Below, piece by piece: positions 15,724 through 24,911 of a stretch of 64,000 bases of DNA. Every line of letters begins with the position of its first letter. The stretch's first letter is position 1. This DNA is from Croceibacterium_B sp963811255 (GTDB taxonomy: Bacteria > Pseudomonadota > Alphaproteobacteria > Sphingomonadales > Sphingomonadaceae), in the NCBI GenBank assembly GCA_963811255.1, contig CAWEQI010000003.1:1426001-1490000 (forward strand). Direction: 5' to 3'. The notes beneath the pieces are model-generated. The model did not search any database, had not been told where the DNA came from, and was given only the letters and a program-made list of their open reading frames with translations. The position numbers were made by a program, and so were the translations under genes.

Positions 15724-16746
15724 ATGCATAAGACCACGACCCCCCACCTCGATCCAGTCGCGAGTCTCGCGCTGGCCCTCATCGATTCGTCGCGGAGCCC
15801 GGTGCTCCTGCTGAACGACGAGTTCGACATCGTCGGCGCCAGCCGGTCGTTCTGCAGCGCCTTCGGGTTCGAGCCGGACCAGATCGAGGGAGTCGCTCTC
15901 GCCCGGCTGGGGGCCGGCGAATGGGACGTTCCCCAGCTGCGCTCGCTGCTCACAGCGACGTTTGCCGGCACGGCGGCGGTCGATGCCTACGAAATGGATC
16001 TGCGCCGCGACGGTCACGAGCCGGCCTGCATCGTGCTCAACGCGCACAGGCTGGATTACGACGGCGACGCCGCGCTGATCGTCCTGACGATCACCGACGT
16101 CACTTCGGCGCGGCTGGCGGTCCGGATCAGGGACGACCTGATCAAGGAAAAAGAAATCCTGATGCAGGAACTCCAGCACCGCGTGGCCAACAGTCTGCAG
16201 ATCATCGCCAGCGTTCTCTTGCAAAGCGCTCGCCGGGTCCAGTCCGAGGAAACCCGGCATTACCTGCGAAACGCACATAACCGGGTGATCTCGATCGCCA
16301 CGCTCCAAAAGCAGTTGGCCGTTTCCGTCGAGGACACGGTGGAACTGCGGCAATACTTCCAGGGCCTGTGCGACAGCATCGGAGCCTCGATGATCGACGA
16401 CGACGGCGTGATCACGCTTCACGCGGAAGCCGATGGCAGCACGGTGACGGCCAATGTCGCGACGAGCCTCGGGCTGATCGTGACCGAGCTGGTCATCAAT
16501 GCCCTCAAGCACGCCTTTCCCAATCACGAGCAGGCGGGAGACATCGAGGTGGATTATCGAACCCGCGGCGATGGCTTCGTGTTGTCGGTGACCGACAATG
16601 GTGTCGGCATGGCGAAGAGCGCCGGCCTGTTCAAGCCGGGCCTTGGCACCGGTATCGTCGACGCACTGGCCAAGCAGCTGGGGGGCACTGTGGAAGTGAC
16701 TGACGCCTCGCCGGGCACCATGGTCTCGATCGTCCGCGCGCCTTGA
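15724..16746 (+). CDS. PAS-HisKA_2 sensor histidine kinase (HWE-like family)
   Basis: A 340-aa soluble kinase. Residues about 20-120 form a PAS-like sensor. The phospho-acceptor helix L-Q-H-R-V-A-N-S-L-Q is near residue 155, then the HATPase N-box E-L-V-I-N-A-L-K-H-A-F and G-box residues D-N-G-V-G and G-L-G-T-G-I. This kinase class feeds stress and light phosphorelays in alphaproteobacteria, including the PhyR pathway (established for the family). No cognate regulator is adjacent; the stand-alone receivers at 9821 and 33341 are candidates by inference only. Confidence 0.9.
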   Translation: MHKTTTPHLDPVASLALALIDSSRSPVLLLNDEFDIVGASRSFCSAFGFEPDQIEGVALARLGAGEWDVPQLRSLLTATFAGTAAVDAYEMDLRRDGHEPACIVLNAHRLDYDGDAALIVLTITDVTSARLAVRIRDDLIKEKEILMQELQHRVANSLQIIASVLLQSARRVQSEETRHYLRNAHNRVISIATLQKQLAVSVEDTVELRQYFQGLCDSIGASMIDDDGVITLHAEADGSTVTANVATSLGLIVTELVINALKHAFPNHEQAGDIEVDYRTRGDGFVLSVTDNGVGMAKSAGLFKPGLGTGIVDALAKQLGGTVEVTDASPGTMVSIVRAP

Positions 16747-16880
16747 GGGACACGCGTCGCGTTCTCGACCCGGCGTTGTGCAAGAAGTAAAATCTTCAAT
16801 AAAACGTTATATAAAACAACACGGGACCCGGTCTACTTAATCTCGAAGGTCGTTTAAGATAAATAATGCCGAAATATAGG

Positions 16881-16905
16881 GAACTTAATAGTTTTTGAAT
16901 TGTTA
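16881..16905 (+). promoter_or_regulatory. EcfG-type promoter for the GYYD-repeat protein
   Basis: GGAAC (16881-16885), 17 bases, GTT (16903-16905), 45 bases before ATG 16950. It lies in an AT-rich stretch. Assigned by motif only. Confidence 0.6.
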
Positions 16906-16949
16906 AGCGTATTGGAAACAGGAATCATCCGATTCCAGGAGCTTCTCCC

Positions 16950-18284
16950 ATGCGCAGGTACATATTCGCGGCGAGCATCGCCGCGGTCGCCCTCGTCCCT
17001 TCGATCGCCAACGCCCGGACCCCGTCCCAGGCTACTTGCGAGCAGCAGAGCACCACGCGGGTCGTCGCCACTGTCGGCGGCGGGGTGGTTGGCGGAGTTC
17101 TGGGCAACACCGTTGCCGGCCGCGGCGACAAAACCCTTGGCACGATTATCGGCGCCGCCGCCGGCGCGCTGATCGGCAACCAAGTCGCCAAGCCGGGCCG
17201 CGAGTGCAATGATGCCTACGGCTATTACGATAAGGACAATCGCTGGCACGCTACCGGTATCAGCGCTTCAGACGCGCGCGGCTATTACGACCGTGACGGC
17301 GGCTGGATCGAAGGCGCGCCCAACGGCCGCTATGGCTCCGATAACCGCTGGATCATGAACAGCGGTTCGGGCAGCGGTTATGGCGATTACCGGTCGAACG
17401 GCGAATGGGTCCCGGCATCGTCCAACGGCTATTACGACCGCAACGACGCATGGGTAAGCGGTTCGGAGAGCGGCTTTTACGACGATCGCGGTCGCTGGAT
17501 CGCGGCCAGCGAAGCCGCGCAGCCGGCTCGCCGCGCCGATGCCTACGGCTCCTACGACGCCCAGGGCCAGTGGCACGCGGCGGTCGTCGCGACCGGCCGG
17601 GCAAGCGGTTACTACGATCGCAACAACACCTGGGTGGCGGGCGCGCCCAACGGCTATTACGACAGCCGAAGCAACTGGATCCCCCGCCGCGAAGACGGAT
17701 CAGCAAGCGGCAGCTACGACAGCCACAATCGCTGGATCCCGGCTTCGTCCCAGGGCTACTATGACGATCGCGGCCAGTGGATCGCGGGTACCGCCAGCGG
17801 CCATTACGACCAGCGCGGCCGATGGGTCGCCGGAGTGACGGTCGGCCATTACGATGCGCGCGGCCGTTGGATGGCCGGAGAAGCCGCTGGCCACCGCGAT
17901 GCCGCGGGAACGTGGGTCGCCGACCTCCAGCCGGGGTACTACGACAACCGTGGGCGCTGGCACGCGGGCGAAACCTCGGGCTATTACGACAATCGCGGCC
18001 GGTGGATCGCCACCGAGGCGGCGACAGGTGCAAGCTATGGGGCCGAACGTCCCGCCATCCTGTCGCAGCTTGCCGGGCTCGACCGCTACGTCAGCACCGC
18101 CGGGTCGCAGCGTTCGCTGAGCGGGCGCGAGGCCGCCAGGGCCCACCGCGAGTTGTATTCCATTCGCTCAAGCGAAAGGAGCATGGTGCACGATCGCCAG
18201 GGTAACCTCTCCGCTCGCGACCAGGCGTCGCTTCAGCTCAGGATCGACAACCTGACCACCCGCCTGCAGGTCAACTCGCAGTAA
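16950..18284 (+). CDS. Secreted glycine-zipper protein with about 16 GYYD-W repeats
   Basis: A 444-aa protein. Residues 1-23 are a signal peptide ending IANA-R. Residues about 34-75 form a glycine-zipper/17-kDa-antigen-like segment (G-G-G-V-V-G-G-V-L-G-N, then G-A-A-A-G-A-L-I-G-N), which in relatives inserts in or associates with the outer membrane. Residues about 88-375 hold 16 repeats of 15-20 aa with the core G-Y-Y-D-x-R-G-R-W-x-A-G. The last 60 residues are a helical, charged domain. An EcfG-type promoter precedes it, suggesting stress induction. The repeats may form a surface or envelope-strengthening structure; no enzymatic motif is seen. Confidence 0.85.
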   Translation: MRRYIFAASIAAVALVPSIANARTPSQATCEQQSTTRVVATVGGGVVGGVLGNTVAGRGDKTLGTIIGAAAGALIGNQVAKPGRECNDAYGYYDKDNRWHATGISASDARGYYDRDGGWIEGAPNGRYGSDNRWIMNSGSGSGYGDYRSNGEWVPASSNGYYDRNDAWVSGSESGFYDDRGRWIAASEAAQPARRADAYGSYDAQGQWHAAVVATGRASGYYDRNNTWVAGAPNGYYDSRSNWIPRREDGSASGSYDSHNRWIPASSQGYYDDRGQWIAGTASGHYDQRGRWVAGVTVGHYDARGRWMAGEAAGHRDAAGTWVADLQPGYYDNRGRWHAGETSGYYDNRGRWIATEAATGASYGAERPAILSQLAGLDRYVSTAGSQRSLSGREAARAHRELYSIRSSERSMVHDRQGNLSARDQASLQLRIDNLTTRLQVNSQ

Positions 18285-18436
18285 CCGGCTCGGGGGGCCT
18301 GTAGGCTCCCCCCGCCTTTCCTCCGCTCCGCGCCTGATAGAGCCGGCGCGAGATTCCCGGGCTCCTGGTCGAAATCGGCGGCCAGCCGTGCCGTGGGTGG
18401 GGCCCACTACCTTCCAGTTATTCGAGGAGGACTTCG

Positions 18437-18844
18437 ATGAACAAGTTTCTGTGCGTCGCCATCATCGCCATGTTCCCGATTCTAGGGGCGTGCTCGAGCG
18501 CGAAGAATTCGCACATGGATGCCGGTGACCGTATCTCGCAAAGAGGCAACGAGATCAGCGGTTACGGCAAATCCTGGACCACGGGTCAACAGGCCTCCGC
18601 GAAGGGCAGCCGCATGATCGAGAAGAGCAGCAAGGACACCGCCGAAGCCGGGAAGCGCCTAGCGCATGCTCGTGATTTGGCCGCCGAGGCGCAGGCGCAA
18701 ATTCAAGCGGCCGAGACAGACAAAGCGAAGGGCGAGCAGCTCATTGCCGATGGCACAGCGCAGATGCAGCGCGCCGAAGCAAACTATTCGGCGGCCAGAG
18801 CAGGTCAATCGGCATTGGGTGCCAATCCAGCGTCCCAACATTGA
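18437..18844 (+). CDS. Small coiled-coil lipoprotein
   Basis: A 135-aa protein with a lipobox I-L-G-A-C (Cys at residue 19), so it is lipidated. Ser at +2 suggests outer-membrane sorting. The mature part is Ala/Gln/Lys/Glu-rich with heptad character (R-L-A-H-A-R-D-L-A-A-E-A-Q) and no domain I recognise. A GAGGAGG Shine-Dalgarno lies about seven bases before the ATG. It is monocistronic and next to the repeat protein, perhaps also an envelope component. Confidence 0.8.
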   Translation: MNKFLCVAIIAMFPILGACSSAKNSHMDAGDRISQRGNEISGYGKSWTTGQQASAKGSRMIEKSSKDTAEAGKRLAHARDLAAEAQAQIQAAETDKAKGEQLIADGTAQMQRAEANYSAARAGQSALGANPASQH

Positions 18845-19189
18845 TTTAGAGTCTGCCCACCGGTTCCTGAATCGATGCGAACGCCGAGTGGGAGGCAACG
18901 GCGCGAACATCACCGGGCGCACGCCAGGGCGCTCGACGAGGGCTAACGATCGCAGCAAGTCAGGCACAGCTCGCCCGTGAACGCGACCTCGAACGGGTGT
19001 TCACGGGTCGGACTTCGCCAAATGCGGAACTTCAAGTGGTGCGAAGATGCGCAGGCGCCGCGTTGGGCGCCAGCGCGAGCAGCTTCAGTTGGATTTGGAC
19101 TGTGCGTTGTCGCAGTCATCGGCAGATGGCCGCTTACGGGCGCTGCTTCCGCGGGGAAGAACGACCGACATGGGCGCAAAGCGGCCTCG
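18845..19189. other. Intergenic region
   Basis: A 345-bp stretch between the lipoprotein gene and the 3' end of the traA remnant. I see no gene, RNA or clear terminator; frames here have poor codon usage. Confidence 0.5.
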
Positions 19190-22050
19190 TCACCGCCCCA
19201 GCCCTCGCCCCCTGCCCCAACCGATCCAGTCGGGCAGGGCCTGCGACAACGGCCGCTCGATGAACGGCGGCATTCCCAGCTCCTTGCTGCGCTGGCGAAG
19301 AAGCGATTCGACCTGCGGATCGCGCTCCAGCGTCTTCGCCAGCCCTGCCATCTGGCCGGCGACCTTCCGTGCGCCTCGGTCATCCCCTTGTCGCTCGAAT
19401 GCCTCGTGCCGATCGCCGAGCTGGCGCCATGTCTTGACGAAGTGATCGGCGCGGAACCGGGGGTCCGAACGGTAACGACGCTCCCAGTCCATCGCGGCTA
19501 TCGCCCCGCGCGCGTTGCCGGCCGCGGTGTCGTCGATCAGCTGCATGTCGCGCACGAACGCTGCGCGCAAATCGCGCGCCCCGCCGGGGCGCACAGCGTC
19601 AACCTCAAGTCTTGCGTCATGGTACTCGCCCAGCTGCTCGGGCGTCTCCCGCCGGCCTTGCTCGCGTTCGCGCGCGATCACGGACGCCGCACGCGCGAAG
19701 CGCGCTACGGCCTGCTCGAGTGTCGGGCGCCGCGGCTGCCGCGAGGACAGCTCGCGCTGCTCGAACAGGGTGAGCTGTTGGACTTTGGACGAGCGCAGCT
19801 TCAGCCCGTCGAACATGTCGCGCTTTAGCTCGCTTTGTGGACTTACCTCCGTCGCAGGGCTGTAGTCGCTCGCCATGTCCTTGGCCCTCCCACGGCTGAG
19901 CGTGCGCACAAGCCGCGAGCGATCTGCAAAGTCGTCTTTGCCGTAATGCACGTCAACGCTGTCGCGATGCCGCGACAGCGCGACATACGCCGCGTGCCGG
20001 TCGAGCCCGGGCGTCGCCAGCACATGCACCCGGTCGACGGTCATCCCTTGCGCCTTGTGGATCGTCGCCGCGTAGCCGTGATCGATATCGGCATAGTCCT
20101 TGTGATCGAACGCCACGGCACGGCCATCGTCGAGCAGGACCTCCATCCTCAACGCATCGATGCGGCGCACCGTCCCGAGCGAGCCGTTCTTCACGCCGAG
20201 ACTGCGCTCGTTCCTCAGGAACATGATCTGGTCGCCCGAAGCGAACAGGCGCGCGCCGCGGCTCGCTTCGACCCTCACCTCCTCGCCCAGTTCGCCGGCC
20301 TCGCGCACCTTCGCTCGCGCGGCTTCGTTGAGCGCGCGGACATCGTCGTTCGTGTGAGTGAGGATGATCCGGCTATCGCTCGGCGCTTCCCGCCGGTCGC
20401 GGTCCCAGCGCTCGATCAACTGCTCGCGTGCTTCATCGCGGGTCGCTGCTGCATGGACATGGCCCGCCTCTTCGTAGGCCGCGAGCGCTTCGCCGGTCCG
20501 GCCGGTGGCAAGCTGGCGCGTGGCTTCCCGCTGCCAGTCTATCTGCTGCCGGCGCACGGCGGTGATCTCGCTGCTGCCATGCCGCTCGCTGATCGCGCGG
20601 AACGCCGCTCCGGCCTCGATCGCCTGGAGCTGCTCGACGTCGCCGACCAGCACCACCTTGGCGCCGCGCTTCTTGGCTTCACTGATCACCCGTTCCATCT
20701 GCCGGGTGCCGATCATCCCGGCTTCGTCGATCACCAGCACATCGCTGGGTGAGAGCAGCTCACGCCCCTGGCTCCACTGGTGTTCGAGGCTGGCAATCGT
20801 GCGCGAAGCGATGCCCGAGCCGCCTTCGAGATTTTCCGCGGCGATGCCGGACAGTGCCGCGCCCTGGACGCGGTACCCGGCGCGCTCCCATGCGTCGCGC
20901 GCGACGCCGAGCAACGCCGACTTGCCGGTGCCGGCATAGCCGGCGACATTGGCAAGGTCGGGCCCTTCGAGTACACGAGTCGAGAGCAGTCCGCTGCTCG
21001 TCCCCGAAGGACAAGGCCGCGGCTTCCGGCGGAAGCGAGTGCCTGCACGAGCCGCCTCCGTCGGGAGACCATGGTGATGGCGCAGCGCGAGCCGGTCGCT
21101 CGCCCGTTCGAGCCGCGCTTCGGTCTCGATCATCGCGCGCGACGTGAACCGCTCGTTCCCCCGTCCCGTCCCTCCCCAGCCTGACCAGCTCGGGCGCGGC
21201 TTTCACCGCCGCCATGACGGCATCGAACTGCTCCTTCCCGTCGCTGTGGCGGTGGACGAACATCGCCAGGTCGCGCGTCGTGAACGTGGCCTGCTGGTGC
21301 GTGATCGCATCGAGCGCGAGCGCCGGATCGGCGAGGATGCGCTCGCCATTGCGGCGCGCGATGGCGAGGTGCTCGTCCGAGCCGCTCGCTCTCCAGCCCC
21401 TCGCCCGCCATGCGCGCTGCGGCGGGGCCGATCTTGTTCTGCGGCTCGAGATCGATGCCTTGCGCGTCGAGGGAGCGGTGATCGATCCGCGCATCGATAT
21501 CGAGTTCGGCCAGCCGCTTGTTGACATGCTCGGCCCAGGCCTCGCGCCAATGGGTCAGTAGCTCGGTCCGGTTCCACTCGCGGACCTTGGCGCCGAACCC
21601 TTCCTCGCCAACCTCGCGCATCGTGAGCATGACATGCGCGTGCGGCTTCGCTTCGCCGTCGGCGCCGATATCCCAGTGCACATTGAGATCGGCGATCATG
21701 CCGCGATCGACGAACTCGCGTTGGACAAAGTCGCGCGCCAGGCGGATGCCTTCGGCCTGGTCCAGCTCGCGCGGCATGGCGAACTCGACCTCGCGCGCGA
21801 GCTGCGCGTCCTTGCGCACTTCGGCGGCTTCGACGGCATTCCAGAGCTGCTCGCGATCATAGAACTGCTCGGGTGCGCCGTCGGGCAGCATCACTTCGGA
21901 ATGAACGACGCCGGCCTTGTTGGAAAAGTCGTGATGCCGGTCGAGGCGCTCGTCGTGGAGCCGCGAGGCGGAGCGGTAGGCGGCGGCCGCAAGCGCCGAC
22001 GATCCGCTGCCGCGCGAGATCACTTTTGCGCTGAAGTGGTAGATCGCCAT
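19190..22050 (-). pseudogene. traA: Ti-type conjugative relaxase TraA, several frameshifts
   Basis: The N-terminal MobA/MobL relaxase starts M-A-I-Y-H-F-S-A-K-V-I-S-R-G at 22050 and has the H-A-H-V-M-L-T metal motif. The frame then breaks near 21390, changes again near 21140, and twice more around 21000-21060. The C-terminal part (to 19190) is the RecD-like helicase with Walker A GYAGTGKSA and Walker B VIDEAGM. With the shifts repaired it would be about 950 aa, like TraA of Ti/Ri-type plasmids, which nicks oriT and unwinds the transferred strand. It is divergent from traC/traD, the normal plasmid layout. Non-functional as written. Confidence 0.88.
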
Positions 22051-22218
22051 CGCGGCGATCCACTTACACCAAACAAGCGACGTTGGCACAACGTATAAGC
22101 GCGCCCTCAAAAGAATTCATCTTTCTCGGGACTGGCAATGTCAGGAGATTTCAGGACATTGCGACTGATCGACGCGCTCGATAACTGGGCTGTCCTCCAA
22201 CGTCAACGAGGACGACTC

Positions 22219-22545
22219 ATGCGCAAACCCCGCGACTATGATGCCGAGCTGAAGGCGCTCGACGACAAGGCCAGAGAGCTCAAGGATCGCAAGCTGCACC
22301 AGCTCGGCGAGCTGGTGATCGCCACTGGCGCCGATGCGCTGCCGGTCGAAGAACTGGCCGGGGCGCTGCTCGGCGCGGCCACGGCCGACGATCGCGCGAC
22401 GAAGGAGGCGTGGCGCACGCGAGGGGAGCGGTTCTTTCGGGGCCCGGCGCGAAGGGCTGCGCGCGGCGCTGGTCGCGGCGCGGGCGGCGGCAAGGCGGGC
22501 GGCAGCGGCGCGCAACCGGCTGCTGGCGAAACGGGCGCGTCATGA
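22219..22545 (+). pseudogene. traC: Conjugal transfer protein TraC, 3' part frameshifted
   Basis: It starts M-R-K-P-R-D-Y-D-A-E-L-K-A-L behind GAGGA and continues with a helical region to A-W-R-x-R-G-E-R-F-F-R, as in TraC of Ti-type transfer regions. The frame then diverges into Gly/Ala-rich sequence, while an overlapping frame continues into the TraD sequence. It is divergent from traA. Confidence 0.6.
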
Positions 22546-22782
22546 CACGCGGGCTTGGCAAGTGAAGCGGCGCGAGCGCACGCGCCAACTGATCGAGCTC
22601 GGCGGGCTCGTCGCCAAGGCCGGGCTGGTCGAGCTGACCGACGATGATCGGGCAGTGATCTTCGGGCTGTTGGTTGAAGGCGCCGCGACTTTACGCAGCG
22701 AGCGGCGCGAGAGGCGCTGACGTTGTGGCGGCGGCGTGGCAAGCGGGAGTTTGGCGCCGGCAGCCTCAGCGATACCTTCTGA
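22530..22782 (+). pseudogene. traD: Conjugal transfer protein TraD, frameshifted
   Basis: D-T-R-A-W-Q-V-K-R-R-E-R-T-R-Q-L-I-E-L-G-G-L-V-type sequence followed by D-D-R-A-V-I-F-G-L-L matches TraD of Ti-type systems. The frame stops at 22720, but a one-base shift continues as L-T-L-W-R-R-R-G-K-R-E-F to TGA 22780-22782, the usual family ending. No independent start codon is clear, because the upstream part is fused in frame with the damaged traC. Confidence 0.6.
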
Positions 22783-22943
22783 AGTGCTGCCGCTGCCATG
22801 ATCCTAAGGGAGGGTCGTCCGCTATTGAGCTTCGACGCACATCTCAAGCGACAGTACCGCGTGAAAGGCGGGCATTCGATCCGCCAATCAGCCACGGATC
22901 AAACACATAGACGCGACGACAGCAGCCCCGATGCTTGAGCGCT

Positions 22944-23525
22944 TTACTTTAACCCACTTAAATCAGCCTTCCGCTGGGGGCGGCCGTTTTTGGCTCGCTT
23001 ACGGGGCGAACTCCACTCTTTCCCAAAGAAAGTGTTGGCGGCGATCGGTCTGTAAATTTGATCGACAAAATCGAACAAGCCGCCGTCGCTCGGCAGTGGA
23101 ATTTCTATATCGTTCTGAGCCTGCCACGAGCGGAGAAGCCCGAGAAATACGTTAAGAACCACACGATTCAGGTTCGCCAGATGCACGATGAAATGGCGAG
23201 CTACTTGAAGCCCAGATGGATTGTCCAATGACCAGCCCGGAATTTGATCAATCCGGTGAATGAAACTATTTCGATGTTCCAAGAAGGCGTCCAACGTTGC
23301 AGCGAAGTCATCGGCCAAATCCACTCGAGACCGAAGCACGCTAAGAAGTTGACCGAGAGTCTTTCGGCCGTTCTCTCGCTCTAGAGTTTCGAGGGTGACG
23401 TAACCGTCGTCTGGAAGCACAAGCTTCAAGCTAAGGGCTATGACGCTCTCCGTCGTTTGAAGGGAAAGAAGCGCCATGCCAATCCAGGCCAGTATGTCCT
23501 TTTGCTCTTGGGTTATCTCGGACAT
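22944..23525 (-). CDS. Hypothetical protein
   Basis: About 193 aa from ATG 23525, chosen because AAAGGA lies eight bases upstream; an earlier ATG at 23582 is less likely. It is soluble, alpha-helical, with E-N-G-R-K-T-L-G-Q-L-L and E-H-R-N-S-F-I-H-R segments. The latter resembles the R-x-x-x-x-H-x pattern of some abortive-infection or HEPN-like proteins, but I would not assign it. GC is lower than in its neighbours, suggesting transfer. Confidence 0.6.
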   Translation of the reverse strand: MSEITQEQKDILAWIGMALLSLQTTESVIALSLKLVLPDDGYVTLETLERENGRKTLGQLLSVLRSRVDLADDFAATLDAFLEHRNSFIHRIDQIPGWSLDNPSGLQVARHFIVHLANLNRVVLNVFLGLLRSWQAQNDIEIPLPSDGGLFDFVDQIYRPIAANTFFGKEWSSPRKRAKNGRPQRKADLSGLK

Positions 23526-23769
23526 TGAGGACATCCTTTCTTGGCGAGCCACAACATACTGTCGCCCATCACATTCCCTCAATCCTGTGGGATATCTCGA
23601 TCAAGCCTTACCGAGATGAGCCACGTGGATAAGTCCCGCCCCACCCAAATGGGAGAGACGCGGAAGCTTTCGGAAGCGGTCGCGACATCGAATGAGTTCC
23701 CGATGTCGGTTGGGACAGAAATGGAACAAAGGACTTGACCCGACTCGCGACCGCAGCGCTGCTGCCTGT

Positions 23770-24084
23770 ATGGTCCGACGCAGCCGCGCCCAATCGAAAA
23801 CCGACGACCTCGCGTTCCCGATCCGGGCAAAGTTCTGCGTGCCCGAAGGCGGCCTCGGCGGCCTTCATGCGCGCCTGCACGAGTGGCTGGCAGCCGAGCT
23901 GGGCAGCTGGCGCTATGCGGTGCACTCGGCAACCGGGCTCGGCGGGCAGATGTTTGCGATCTATTTCCGCACGGCCGAGGAGGCGAAGCGGTGCATCGAA
24001 GCGTTCCCCGAGCTGCAACTGGCGAATGGGGTGATCTCGCCAGCGTACTACTCGCCGGGCAAGGATTGCCGAACCGCGAGCTAG
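23770..24084 (+). CDS. Hypothetical protein of the transfer-region module
   Basis: About 104 aa from ATG 23770. Core: F-C-V-P-E-G-G-L-G, then W-R-Y-A-V-H-S-A, M-F-A-I-Y-F-R-T and P-A-Y-Y-S-P-G. Proteins of this size are common near traA in sphingomonad plasmids and islands (recollection). No motif gives a function. Confidence 0.55.
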   Translation: MVRRSRAQSKTDDLAFPIRAKFCVPEGGLGGLHARLHEWLAAELGSWRYAVHSATGLGGQMFAIYFRTAEEAKRCIEAFPELQLANGVISPAYYSPGKDCRTAS

Positions 24085-24104
24085 CGGCGCATAGAGCCAG
24101 GCTC

Positions 24105-24329
24105 ATGAGCGAAGACGTTCACACGATCATCGACACGGTCATCGCCAGGATGCCGGAATGGCTGCGGCGGGATTTGGGCTCGAAGGACGCCGCCGCGCGC
24201 GAGCGCGCGAAGGAAGCGCTTGCCGCGACGATTGCCGGCGCGTTGTCCGGCTCCGACATGGGCAGGCAAGTCCCGCGACGCGCACGCGTCGCGGGACCTG
24301 CTCCGGTCAATCCGCCGGGCTCCAGATGA
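24105..24329 (+). CDS. Small hypothetical protein (DUF6771-like)
   Basis: A 74-aa product starting M-S-E-D-V-H-T-I-I-D-T-V. The pattern M-P-E-W-L-R-R-D-L then A-R-E-R-A-K-E-A-L-A-A-T-I is like the short DUF6771 proteins found on sphingomonad mobile elements. It lies 20 bp after the previous gene, probably in one operon. Its last codons overlap the 3' end of the DUF736 remnant on the other strand. Confidence 0.45.
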   Translation: MSEDVHTIIDTVIARMPEWLRRDLGSKDAAARERAKEALAATIAGALSGSDMGRQVPRRARVAGPAPVNPPGSR

Positions 24330-24628
24330 TCGCGAAGCGATTGTCGTCGGCCGAGCCAGCGGCGCGGCCGAGGTTGGCATAGAGCCGCCGCGGCCCGAAC
24401 TCGGGGGCGGCCAGGCTGAGCGAGACATAGTCGTTTCCCGATGTTTCCGAGCGCCGGTTCCAGGCCGCGCCGATCTCGACGTCGCCGGCGAGCACGCGGT
24501 AGTCGGGCTGGACGTCGTTGGCCTTCGAGCGTTGGGAACGATGGCGATCTCGGCTCGGATGCTGAGCGTCTTGAGCTGGCCGTTGAATGATCCGTTGACG
24601 CCCTTGGTGACATTCCGATGGCAGGCAT
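24307..24628 (-). pseudogene. DUF736 family protein, two frameshifts
   Basis: ATG 24628 is preceded by GAGGAG and begins M-P-A-I-G. Two one-base gaps, both at short A runs near 24613 and 24528, must be repaired to give the DUF736 pattern (V-T-K-G-V-N-G-S-F-N-G-Q-L, then A-W-N-R-R-S-E-T-S-G-N-D-Y-V-S-L and the end A-I-I-W-S-P). DUF736 genes accompany plasmid replication and transfer regions in alphaproteobacteria; their role is unknown. Confidence 0.7.
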
Positions 24629-24911
24629 GTGATCGTACTCCTCGTATGTGCGAGCGGGACCTGTTCCCGTCGACGCCGACCGCAAGGGCCGGGCACCAGG
24701 AGGAGGGACGCGCCCGCGTGAGCGGCCGCAGCGAAGCGAAAGACCTGGGTCCCAAGCCATTTTTGGTTCGCGAGGAGCGGCATAGCCGCGGGGAAAAATG
24801 GCGCCGGGAGCGGGGTTGCGACCGCTCCGCCCGGCTCAGACAGGCGCCAGGGACGGGACAAGGTCCTGCTCGTTCGAAGCAGTCTCTGAAGATCAATCCA
24901 GCGGTGCGATT
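24629..24911. other. Intergenic region
   Basis: A 283-bp stretch between the DUF736 remnant and the MNT-HEPN gene. No supportable gene or RNA seen. Confidence 0.4.

Noticed and set aside
16950..18284. CRISPR-like array in the repeated GYYD gene
   Set aside because: Repeats are 45-60 bp, in frame and protein-coding, without unique spacers. No CRISPR or cas genes were seen anywhere in the window.
19190..22782. A functional conjugation system
   Set aside because: traA has several frameshifts, traC/traD are damaged, and there is no coupling protein or type IV secretion gene.
23883..24104. N-terminal extension of the small gene at 24105
   Set aside because: The frame continues upstream, but it is a shadow of the gene at 23770 and the ATG at 24105 begins the sensible product.
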